13,725 nt of DNA. Origin: Methylopumilus sp003533095. Its GTDB lineage: Bacteria; Pseudomonadota; Gammaproteobacteria; Burkholderiales; Methylophilaceae. The translations under genes were made by a program, and so were the position numbers. The DNA lies in assembly GCA_963977845.1 (NCBI GenBank), contig CAXBPZ010000026.1, forward strand, positions 1-13,725, given 5' to 3'. Below are positions 1-5,612 of this stretch, in pieces (within the stretch, counting starts at the first letter, position 1; every line of letters begins with the position of its first letter). The notes beneath the pieces were generated by a model. The model was not told the origin of the DNA and ran no database searches. It was given only the letters and a program-made list of their open reading frames with translations.

Positions 1-277
1 GATCGCAATCGGATTTATATTTTTTACAATTGCAACAATATTAGGCGCTATATGGGCAGCTGAAGCTTGGGGGGGTTATTGGTCATGGGATCCTAAGGAA
101 ACATGGGCCCTAATTGTTTGGTTAAATTATGCAGCTTGGCTTCATTATCGAATCGTTAAAGGCTTAAGAGGATCGATTTTGGCTTGGTGGGCCCTGATTG
201 GACTTATTGTTACTACCTTCGCTTTTTTAGGTGTCAATATGTTTTTATCGGGCTTACATTCTTACGGCCAATTGTAA
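1..277 (+). CDS. ccsB: Cytochrome c biogenesis protein CcsB/ResC-like, C-terminal part (5' end outside window)
   Basis: This is the last 91 codons of a multi-pass membrane protein, read in the frame beginning at base 2 and ending with TAA at 275-277. It contains the tryptophan-rich WWD-type signature, seen here as WGGYWSWDPKETWALI around residues 24-39 of the fragment, flanked by hydrophobic segments. In this family that periplasmic tryptophan-rich loop takes part in haem delivery to apocytochrome c; CcsB/CcsA (ResC) works with CcsA/ResB in System II cytochrome c maturation at the inner membrane. The motif followed by two further membrane segments and a short tail fits the C-terminus of CcsB rather than CcmC or CcmF, but those related haem handlers cannot be fully excluded from a fragment. 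It lies 25 bp upstream of mlaF on the same strand. Confidence 0.85.
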   Translation, partial: IAIGFIFFTIATILGAIWAAEAWGGYWSWDPKETWALIVWLNYAAWLHYRIVKGLRGSILAWWALIGLIVTTFAFLGVNMFLSGLHSYGQL

Positions 278-282
278 TTCCA

Positions 283-290
283 TGTAAAAT
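283..290 (+). promoter_or_regulatory. Weak promoter candidate before mlaF
   Basis: The 25-bp gap between the upstream gene and mlaF holds TAAAAT at 285-290, a fair -10 match preceded directly by TG at 283-284. The only -35-like hexamer at a suitable distance is TTACGG at 262-267 (17-bp spacer), which is poor and lies within the upstream coding sequence. If used, transcription would start near 297, only a few bases before the mlaF ATG at 303. Such AT-rich hexamers are common by chance at this base composition, so this is a weak call. Confidence 0.25.
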
Positions 291-302
291 TGACGCTTAA
301 TT

Positions 303-1106
303 ATGGCCCAAAAAAATATTGTCGAAATTAAAAACCTGTCTTTTGGCTACGGTAATCGTATGCTTCACAAAGATATCAATATGGTTTTTCCTCGAGGTAA
401 AGTCACTGCCATTATGGGCGGAAGCGGCTGCGGTAAAACGACTATTCTGCGTCTAATAGGTGGCCAAATAAAACCTAAATCCGGTCAAGTCACTGTGGAT
501 GGGAAAATTGTTCACAAACAAGACAGGCAAGGCATCTATGAGTTACGAAGAAAAATGGGGATGCTTTTCCAACACGGTGCTCTTTTTACCGACTTATCTG
601 TTTTCGACAACGTAGCGTTTCCAATGCGAGAACACACAAAATTACCCGAGAGCATGATTCGTGATTTGGTGCTCATGAAGCTTAATGCTGTTGGCCTCAG
701 AGGCGCTCATAAACTCATGTCAACAGAGCTTTCAGGCGGGATGGCAAGACGAGTTGCGCTAGCAAGAGCTATTGCATTGGATCCCGATATCATTATGTAT
801 GACGAACCTTTTGCCGGATTAGATCCTATATCTATGGCGGTGATTTGTGATCTTATTAGAACACTCAATGATGCATTAGGGGCAACTTCAATTATAGTGA
901 CGCACGATGTTGAAGAGGCTTTTTCATTTGCAGATTATATTTATTTTGTTGCAGATGGCGAAGTTGCTGCCGAGGGAACACCTAAAGAATTGTCAAAATC
1001 TAAACTACCTTTTGTTCATCAATTTGTTCATGGGGAAAAAGATGGGCCAGTTCCTTTTCATTACAACGCGCCAAGCTATAAAAAAGATATTTTTGAGACA
1101 ATTTAG
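303..1106 (+). CDS. mlaF: Phospholipid ABC transporter ATP-binding protein MlaF
   Basis: A 267-residue ABC ATPase that powers MlaFEDB, the inner-membrane complex that moves phospholipids between the inner membrane and the periplasmic carrier MlaC to keep the outer membrane asymmetric. Visible motifs are Walker A GGSGCGKT (residues 39-46), Q-loop Q90, ABC signature LSGGMARR (143-150), Walker B IIMYDE (163-168) and H-loop H201. The C-terminal tail with HGEKDGPVPFHY (243-254) resembles the tail extension typical of MlaF, which distinguishes it from generic importer ATPases. Its length matches the E. coli protein (about 269). The ATG at 303 fits the start of the first ABC strand; there is no obvious Shine-Dalgarno sequence. 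It is followed after 3 nt by the permease gene mlaE, and the full gene order supports the assignment. Confidence 0.96.
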   Translation: MAQKNIVEIKNLSFGYGNRMLHKDINMVFPRGKVTAIMGGSGCGKTTILRLIGGQIKPKSGQVTVDGKIVHKQDRQGIYELRRKMGMLFQHGALFTDLSVFDNVAFPMREHTKLPESMIRDLVLMKLNAVGLRGAHKLMSTELSGGMARRVALARAIALDPDIIMYDEPFAGLDPISMAVICDLIRTLNDALGATSIIVTHDVEEAFSFADYIYFVADGEVAAEGTPKELSKSKLPFVHQFVHGEKDGPVPFHYNAPSYKKDIFETI

Positions 1107-1109
1107 TTT

Positions 1110-1898
1110 ATGAATCCAATCTATAAAATTTTAAGTAATTTAGGTAATCAAGTCACATCAAGAATTTGGCGTTTAGGATTAGCTACGCGATTATTTTTAT
1201 TAACTTTAATTTATTCAGGTGAAAGTTTTAAGCGTATTCATTTAACAATTCGTGAAATTTATTTCACGGGTGTAATGTCTCTAATAATTATTGTCGTGTC
1301 TGCTTTCTTTGTTGGCATGGTGTTGGGTTTGCAAGGCTATTACACCTTACAAAAATACGGTTCATCAGAGTCTATAGGTGTTTTAGTTGCACTTGCTCTA
1401 CTAAGAGAGCTTGGACCTGTAGTTACAGCGCTTTTATTTGCAGGTAGAGCAGGTACCGCAATTACTGCTGAAATTGGTTTAATGAAAGCCACAGAGCAAT
1501 TATCTGCTATGGAAATGATGGCTGTAAGTCCAATTGCTAGGATTATTGGACCTAGATTTTGGGCTGGGGTTATTTCAATGCCCATACTTGCTTCTATTTT
1601 TTCTATGGTTGGTGTTCTTGGCGGTTATTTGGTTGCAGTGCCAATTATTGGAGTAGATCATGGGGCATTTTGGTCACAAATGAATGTGAATGTAGATTTT
1701 AGATTTGATGTGATCAATGGACTCATTAAGAGTTTTGTATTTGGAGTTGCTTGTACCATCATTGCGCTTTTTGAGGGTTATGATGCACCTCCCACTGCAG
1801 AAGGTGTGAGTAGAGCAACAACTAGAACTGTAGTTACATCATCACTTACAGTTTTGGGATTAGATTTTATTTTAACTTCGTTTATGATTGCGCATTAA
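1110..1898 (+). CDS. mlaE: Phospholipid ABC transporter permease MlaE
   Basis: A 262-residue inner-membrane permease of the MlaE/TTG2B family, the transmembrane subunit of the MlaFEDB complex. Hydrophobic segments are visible at about residues 52-75, 90-112, 150-180, 205-222 and 245-260, after an amphipathic N-terminal region. The conserved central block LRELGPVVTALLFAGRAG (98-115), followed by the EQLSAMEMMAVSPI region (129-142), is diagnostic; the latter is the coupling element that contacts the ATPase. Length equals the E. coli protein (260). Only 3 nt separate it from mlaF, so the two are almost certainly translated from one message and possibly coupled. An 18-nt gap leads to mlaD. Confidence 0.96.
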   Translation: MNPIYKILSNLGNQVTSRIWRLGLATRLFLLTLIYSGESFKRIHLTIREIYFTGVMSLIIIVVSAFFVGMVLGLQGYYTLQKYGSSESIGVLVALALLRELGPVVTALLFAGRAGTAITAEIGLMKATEQLSAMEMMAVSPIARIIGPRFWAGVISMPILASIFSMVGVLGGYLVAVPIIGVDHGAFWSQMNVNVDFRFDVINGLIKSFVFGVACTIIALFEGYDAPPTAEGVSRATTRTVVTSSLTVLGLDFILTSFMIAH

Positions 1899-1916
1899 TA
1901 TAGGATTGGAGTCAAT

Positions 1917-2384
1917 ATGGATAAAACAACATTAGATATTTGGGTAGGGCTATTTGTGGCTATTGGAATAGCTGCGCTTTTGGGGCTTGCTATGAAAGTT
2001 GGCAATCTTACAAGTAACACATTAGGTGAAACTTACTCAGTTACGGCAAACTATGAAAATATTGGTGGTCTTAAACCAAGAGCGCCTGTTAAAAGTTCAG
2101 GTGTGGTTGTAGGTCGTATTGATAATATCAAATTTGATACGAAAGCTTATCAAGCAGTTGTAACTTTAAAAATAGATAAAAGATATCCTTTTCCTAAAGA
2201 TACTTTTGCAAATATATACACCTCAGGTTTATTAGGGGAGCAGTATATTAGTTTAGAAGCTGGTGGTGATGATCACTTTTTAAAAGAAGGAGATCGTATT
2301 GCTAAGACACAAGATGCGGTTGTATTAGAAAAATTAATCAGTCAATTCTTATATAATAAAGCGACTGAAGAGCCAAAGAAATAA
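1917..2384 (+). CDS. mlaD: Phospholipid transport MCE-domain protein MlaD
   Basis: A 155-residue membrane-anchored periplasmic protein. Residues 8-28 form the single N-terminal transmembrane anchor; a mammalian cell entry (MCE) domain follows at about 38-116, including the typical YENIGGLKPRAPVKSSGVVVG stretch (46-66, given by its key residues G50, G51, P57, G62, G66) and the SGLLGEQYISL segment (103-113), which lies at the hexamer pore in this family. MlaD forms a homohexameric ring on MlaE and passes lipid to or from MlaC. The tail after the MCE domain is short: 155 residues in total against about 183 in E. coli. A GGAG Shine-Dalgarno lies at about 1906-1909, well spaced before the ATG at 1917, making this one of the clearer ribosome binding sites in the window. 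Confidence 0.95.
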   Translation: MDKTTLDIWVGLFVAIGIAALLGLAMKVGNLTSNTLGETYSVTANYENIGGLKPRAPVKSSGVVVGRIDNIKFDTKAYQAVVTLKIDKRYPFPKDTFANIYTSGLLGEQYISLEAGGDDHFLKEGDRIAKTQDAVVLEKLISQFLYNKATEEPKK

Positions 2385-2393
2385 TTCAAATTT

Positions 2394-2399
2394 AAGGAG
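2394..2399 (+). promoter_or_regulatory. Strong ribosome binding site for mlaC
   Basis: AAGGAG at 2394-2399 is the best Shine-Dalgarno match in the window, 10 nt before the mlaC ATG at 2410. It stands out because most genes here have weak or no such signal. It may raise output of MlaC, a soluble carrier that would be needed in excess over the membrane complex; that purpose is inference. Confidence 0.7.
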
Positions 2400-2409
2400 T
2401 TTTAAATCT

Positions 2410-3024
2410 ATGAAAAAGTTTTTAGTCTTAGTTTTAAGTTTATTCATCTCAATGAGTCTTTTTGCTGCCGATGCACCGGATCTATTTGTTAAAAAAACAG
2501 CCGATGAAATTTTTGAGATTTTAAAAACAGATAAAGATTTAAAAGCAGGGAATAAGGAAAAGGCTTATAAAGTCACTGAAGAAAAAATACTTCCTTACTT
2601 TGATTTTGATCGCATATCTAAACTTGTTCTCGGTAAAGCTTTTAATGCTGCAACAAAAGAAGAACAAGAAGCATTTAAAAAAGAATTTAGAACAATGCTT
2701 GTTAAAACCTACGGCAGTGCATTATTAAAATTTAAAGATCAAACACTAAGCTATAAACCCGCTCGATATGAGCCTGCAGATGAAGAAGTTTTAGTTAAAA
2801 CAGAGATTTTACAACCAGGCGCGCCACCATTACCAATTGATTATATGCTTGAAAAAGATGGTAACTCATGGAAAGTTTTTGACATCATTATTGAAGGCGT
2901 GAGTTTAGTTACAAACTATCGTGGCCAATTTGGAAATGAAATTAGACAAAATGGAATGGCTTCACTTATTGCAAAACTTGCCGAAAAGAACGCTAACTTT
3001 GACAAAACGGCAGCTAATAAATGA
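2410..3024 (+). CDS. mlaC: Periplasmic phospholipid carrier MlaC
   Basis: A 204-residue secreted protein of the MlaC/Ttg2D family. It begins with a clear Sec signal peptide: two lysines, a hydrophobic core from residue 4 to 18, and a likely signal peptidase I site near residues 19-20 (SLFAADAP). The mature part has family features such as the KILPYFDFDRISKLVLG-type segment (residues 60-75) and the late conserved stretch with WKVFDIIIEGVSLVTNYRGQF (about 153-173; key residues W153, D157, G162, S164, N168, Y169, R170). MlaC shuttles phospholipid through the periplasm between MlaD and the outer-membrane MlaA complex. Length is close to E. coli MlaC (211). Its stop codon overlaps the mlaB start by 4 nt (ATGA), which favours translational coupling. 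Confidence 0.95.
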   Translation: MKKFLVLVLSLFISMSLFAADAPDLFVKKTADEIFEILKTDKDLKAGNKEKAYKVTEEKILPYFDFDRISKLVLGKAFNAATKEEQEAFKKEFRTMLVKTYGSALLKFKDQTLSYKPARYEPADEEVLVKTEILQPGAPPLPIDYMLEKDGNSWKVFDIIIEGVSLVTNYRGQFGNEIRQNGMASLIAKLAEKNANFDKTAANK

Positions 3025-3305
3025 TCGTTTTTGAAAAAAATCAATGGAAGTTATCTGGAGATATTACAATTGAAAAAATACCTTCCCTTATTGATTTAAT
3101 TAAAAAACAAAAAATAGATAAAAAAACGACGATTGATTTGTCAAAAGTGACATCAATTGATACATCAACGTTAAGTTTAATTTTTGAGTTGCAAAGACAA
3201 GCCAAAAAAACACAATCACAATTTATTTTTAAAAATTTACCAAAAAATTTAAATAGTCTCGCAAAACTATATGGAGTGGAAGATCTCGTATCTTCACTTC
3301 ATTAA
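3021..3305 (+). CDS. mlaB: STAS-domain protein MlaB
   Basis: A 94-residue cytoplasmic protein made of a single STAS domain, the small subunit that binds MlaF and is needed for assembly and activity of the MlaFEDB transporter. The central motif IDTSTLSLIFEL (residues 46-57) corresponds to the conserved STAS segment that follows a beta strand (KTTIDLSKVTS, 35-45) and contains the hydroxyl residues facing the partner ATPase. The sequence is weakly conserved outside this core, as usual for MlaB. Its ATG overlaps the mlaC stop (ATGA, 3021-3024). It is the last gene of the Mla cluster; the next gene starts after a 47-bp gap that contains a palindrome and a promoter candidate. Confidence 0.9.
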   Translation: MIVFEKNQWKLSGDITIEKIPSLIDLIKKQKIDKKTTIDLSKVTSIDTSTLSLIFELQRQAKKTQSQFIFKNLPKNLNSLAKLYGVEDLVSSLH

Positions 3306-3314
3306 GTTTGCATC

Positions 3315-3331
3315 CTTAAATTTCATTTAAG
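3315..3331. repeat. 17-bp perfect palindrome between mlaB and the ABC exporter genes
   Basis: CTTAAAT (3315-3321) and ATTTAAG (3325-3331) are exact reverse complements around a 3-nt centre (TTC). The palindrome begins 10 bp after the mlaB stop and ends 6 bp before an extended -10 candidate, so it overlaps where a -35 element would be expected. It may be an operator half-site pair or a weak AT-rich hairpin. With 5 of 7 arm pairs being A-T and no U-tract after it, it is not a convincing rho-independent terminator. Confidence 0.45.
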
Positions 3332-3336
3332 AAACT

Positions 3337-3345
3337 TGCTATATT
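3337..3345 (+). promoter_or_regulatory. Extended -10 promoter candidate for the yadG-yadH operon
   Basis: TGCTATATT at 3337-3345 matches an extended -10 element (TGn followed by TATATT). The best -35-like sequence at a usable spacing is TTAAAT at 3316-3321 (18-bp spacer), which is poor but lies within the palindrome; an extended -10 can compensate. A start about 7 bases after the hexamer falls at 3352-3353, which is the ATG of the ATPase gene, so the transcript would be leaderless or nearly so. This fits the lack of a Shine-Dalgarno before 3353. Confidence 0.5.
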
Positions 3346-3352
3346 CATTCCA

Positions 3353-4264
3353 ATGAAAAAGGCCATCGTATTTAACAAGGTTAAAAAGAACTTCGGTAAT
3401 TTAGAAGCTCTCAAAGGTGTCGATCTTACAATAGATGAAGGCGAATTTTTTGCACTTTTAGGACCTAATGGCGCGGGTAAATCAACGCTTATTAATATTT
3501 TAGCGGGACTAGCAAAACCAACTTCAGGTTCGATCAAAGTGATGGGTTATGACGTCATTCAAGATTATCAAAATGCAAGAAGATCGCTTGGTATTGTCCC
3601 TCAGGAATTAGTATTCGATCCTTTTTTTAATGTGCGTGAAATGCTTCGATTCCAAGCAGGTTACTTTGGTAAGGGAAGAGAAAATGATGATTGGATTGAT
3701 GAGGTTATCGAAGGCCTTGATCTTCAAGATAAGACTAATACAAATATGAGAATGCTCTCTGGTGGTATGAAAAGAAGAGCATTAATAGCACAGGCACTTG
3801 TGCATAAGCCTCCAGTAATTGTTTTAGATGAACCGACAGCAGGCGTAGATGTAGAACTTAGAAAAAAGCTGTGGCAATTCATCAAAAAACTCAATCAAAA
3901 AGGTCATACGATTGTTTTAACAACACATTACCTAGAAGAAGCCGAGACACTTTGCAATCGAGTTGCAATGATGGATCATGGGGAGATTGTTGCATTAGAT
4001 AAAACAAAAAATTTATTAAACCGGTTTTCCGCAAAAAATTTAAATTTACGCTTAGATTTAAAAGGCCAAAAAATTCCTTTAAAGCTTCAGAAGCTTATAC
4101 AAAATTCGGAAAATCATTCGATTAGTTTTTTAATTGAAGAAATAGCTGATGTGGAATTTATAGTAAGTGAATTAAAAAAATCAAAAATTAAAATATTGGA
4201 TATGGAGCTTACCAACTCCGACTTGGAAAATGTTTTTCTAAAGCTTACCGGAAGTAAAAAATGA
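3353..4264 (+). CDS. yadG: ABC-2 type exporter ATP-binding protein (YadG-like)
   Basis: A 303-residue ATPase of the DrrA/CcmA-like class that pairs with ABC-2 permeases. Motifs: Walker A GPNGAGKS (residues 37-44), Q-loop Q84, signature LSGGMKRR (135-142), Walker B VIVLDE (155-160), D-loop around AGVD (163-166) and H-loop H192. A roughly 90-residue C-terminal extension after the nucleotide-binding domain is usual in YadG-type proteins (E. coli YadG is 308 residues). The substrate is not established for the family; an envelope-related or drug-like substrate is possible. It overlaps the permease gene by 4 nt. This exporter pair next to mla and murA is a recurrent arrangement in Betaproteobacteria, which suggests an envelope role by association only. 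Confidence 0.92.
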   Translation: MKKAIVFNKVKKNFGNLEALKGVDLTIDEGEFFALLGPNGAGKSTLINILAGLAKPTSGSIKVMGYDVIQDYQNARRSLGIVPQELVFDPFFNVREMLRFQAGYFGKGRENDDWIDEVIEGLDLQDKTNTNMRMLSGGMKRRALIAQALVHKPPVIVLDEPTAGVDVELRKKLWQFIKKLNQKGHTIVLTTHYLEEAETLCNRVAMMDHGEIVALDKTKNLLNRFSAKNLNLRLDLKGQKIPLKLQKLIQNSENHSISFLIEEIADVEFIVSELKKSKIKILDMELTNSDLENVFLKLTGSKK

Positions 4265-5037
4265 CAAATTTTAAAACCGAGTTCATTGGCACATGGACCC
4301 TTCTTAAGAAAGAATTATTGAGATTTTGGCGTGTCGTTTTCCAGACGGTAGCTGCACCTGTGATTACGGCAGTCCTTTATTTACTTATTTTTTCCCATGT
4401 TCTAGCAAATCATGTAAAAGTTTATGACAATGTTGAGTACACTGCATTTCTTATTCCAGGCTTAATCATGATGTCTTTATTGCAAAATGCTTTTGCAAAC
4501 AGTTCGTCAAGCTTGATTCAATCTAAGGTCATGGGAAATATTGTATTTATTTTATTAACACCTATCACCTACCTTCAATTTTTCTTGGCTTTCTTAATAG
4601 CTTCAATTGTGAGAGGGATTTTTGTGGGTGTTTGTATTTATCTATTTGCTCTTTTATATGTAGATTTACCTATTTTGCACCCATGGGTTATTTTTGGATT
4701 CGCCATGATAGGTGGCGCTTTACTCGGAACATTTGGAATTATTGCGGGCATATGGGCTCACCGATTTGATCAAATGGCAGCCTTCCAAAATTTTGTGATT
4801 ATGCCTTTGTCTTTCTTATCAGGGGTATTTTATTCCATACATTCTTTGCCACCTTTTTGGCAAAAGGTATCCCAACTTAATCCTTTCTTTTACATGATTG
4901 ATGGTTTTCGATACGGCTTTTTTGGACAGTCTGATGTAACTCCATTATTAAGTTTTTCAATCGTGACGTTCTTTTTCGTTGTGTTAGCTTCTATTACTTT
5001 AGGAATGCTAAAATCCGGCTATAAATTAAGAAGTTAA
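4261..5037 (+). CDS. yadH: ABC-2 type exporter permease (YadH-like)
   Basis: A 258-residue inner-membrane protein with about six hydrophobic segments (approximately residues 27-47, 60-80, 105-133, 141-165, 175-193 and 229-250). The ABC-2 family hallmark lies between the fifth and sixth segments: QNFVIMPLSFLSGVFYSI (176-193) followed by LPPFWQKVSQLNPFFYMIDGFR with key residues P197, P208, D214 and R217. It forms the membrane channel for the upstream ATPase, whose stop codon it overlaps (ATGA at 4261-4264), and both are close in size to E. coli YadG/YadH. What it exports cannot be read from the sequence. The BolA-family gene starts 3 nt after its stop. Confidence 0.92.
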   Translation: MTNFKTEFIGTWTLLKKELLRFWRVVFQTVAAPVITAVLYLLIFSHVLANHVKVYDNVEYTAFLIPGLIMMSLLQNAFANSSSSLIQSKVMGNIVFILLTPITYLQFFLAFLIASIVRGIFVGVCIYLFALLYVDLPILHPWVIFGFAMIGGALLGTFGIIAGIWAHRFDQMAAFQNFVIMPLSFLSGVFYSIHSLPPFWQKVSQLNPFFYMIDGFRYGFFGQSDVTPLLSFSIVTFFFVVLASITLGMLKSGYKLRS

Positions 5038-5040
5038 AAG

Positions 5041-5283
5041 ATGACAGCTGATCATATTAGACAATCGATCCTTGAAAAACTTGAATGTGAGTTTATTGAG
5101 ATTTTAGGTGAGGATGGTACTCATTTTGAAGGTACGATTGTAAGTAGATTATTTGAAGGATTAAATCGAGTAAAACAGCATCAATTGGTATTTAATGCTT
5201 TAGGCGATAAGATGAAAAGTGAAATTCATGCATTATCTATGAAGACTTATACACCAAATGAATGGAATCAATTAAAAACGTAA
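5041..5283 (+). CDS. ibaG: BolA-family protein, IbaG/YrbA type
   Basis: An 80-residue protein with the BolA (class II KH-like) fold. Recognisable segments are the GEDGTHFEG turn (residues 23-31), the VSRLFEGLNRVKQHQLVF block (34-51) and the C-terminal IHALSMKTYTPNEW (62-75). H63 is the conserved histidine that in this family can ligate an iron-sulfur cluster together with a monothiol glutaredoxin. The IHA-S-K-YTP-EW ending is more like E. coli IbaG than BolA itself. IbaG homologues sit beside murA in many proteobacteria and were linked to acid stress; here a CGFS glutaredoxin follows after 16 bp, which supports an Fe-S role. The start is 3 nt after the permease stop, so it probably shares that transcript. 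Confidence 0.92.
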   Translation: MTADHIRQSILEKLECEFIEILGEDGTHFEGTIVSRLFEGLNRVKQHQLVFNALGDKMKSEIHALSMKTYTPNEWNQLKT

Positions 5284-5299
5284 TATTGAGGAGCAAGGC

Positions 5300-5611
5300 A
5301 TGAGTGTGCAAGAGAAGATTCAAAAAACAATTAATGAACATAATGTAGTTTTATATATGAAGGGAAGTCCTAAATTTCCTCAGTGCGGTTTTTCGAGTTT
5401 AGCAACTAAAATTTTAGATGCATGTGATACTGATTTTCATGCAATTGATGTATTGCAAGACCCTGAAATAAGAGAAGGCATCAAAGTATTTGCCAATTGG
5501 CCAACTATTCCTCAACTTTATATTCGAGGAGAATTTATTGGCGGGGCGGACATTATGAAAGAAATGTACGAGACTGGAGAGTTAGTAAAGTTATTAAAGG
5601 CTAACTCATAA
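5300..5611 (+). CDS. grxD: Monothiol CGFS glutaredoxin (Grx4 family)
   Basis: A 103-residue monothiol glutaredoxin. The active-site CGFS is at residues 29-32 after KGSPKFPQ, with K21, the cis-proline loop WPTIPQ (67-72) and the GGAD motif (81-84) that binds glutathione. Proteins of this class bind a glutathione-ligated [2Fe-2S] cluster as homodimers or as heterodimers with BolA proteins and pass clusters to client proteins in the cytoplasm; they are poor oxidoreductases. Length is close to E. coli GrxD (115). A GAGGAG ribosome binding site (about 5287-5292) precedes the ATG. The neighbouring BolA-family gene upstream is its known type of partner. murA follows after a single T. Confidence 0.96.
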   Translation: MSVQEKIQKTINEHNVVLYMKGSPKFPQCGFSSLATKILDACDTDFHAIDVLQDPEIREGIKVFANWPTIPQLYIRGEFIGGADIMKEMYETGELVKLLKANS

Positions 5612-5612
5612 T

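Noticed and set aside
907..1113. 68-codon plus-strand open frame overlapping the end of mlaF
   Set aside because: It is an out-of-frame reading of the mlaF C-terminus, whose in-frame product carries the conserved MlaF tail.
1340..1585. Minus-strand open frame inside mlaE
   Set aside because: It is antisense to the most conserved part of MlaE and has no family signature or supporting upstream signals.
3315..3331. Palindrome as a rho-independent terminator of the mla operon
   Set aside because: The stem is AT-rich (one G-C pair per arm) with a 3-nt loop and is followed by AAACTTGCTATATT rather than a T-tract, so it would be a weak terminator; an operator or chance palindrome is as likely.
3316..3537. 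Minus-strand open frame covering the mlaB-yadG gap
   Set aside because: It is mostly antisense to the ABC ATPase Walker A region. Its sequence is what the reverse of that conserved block gives; no independent evidence for a gene.
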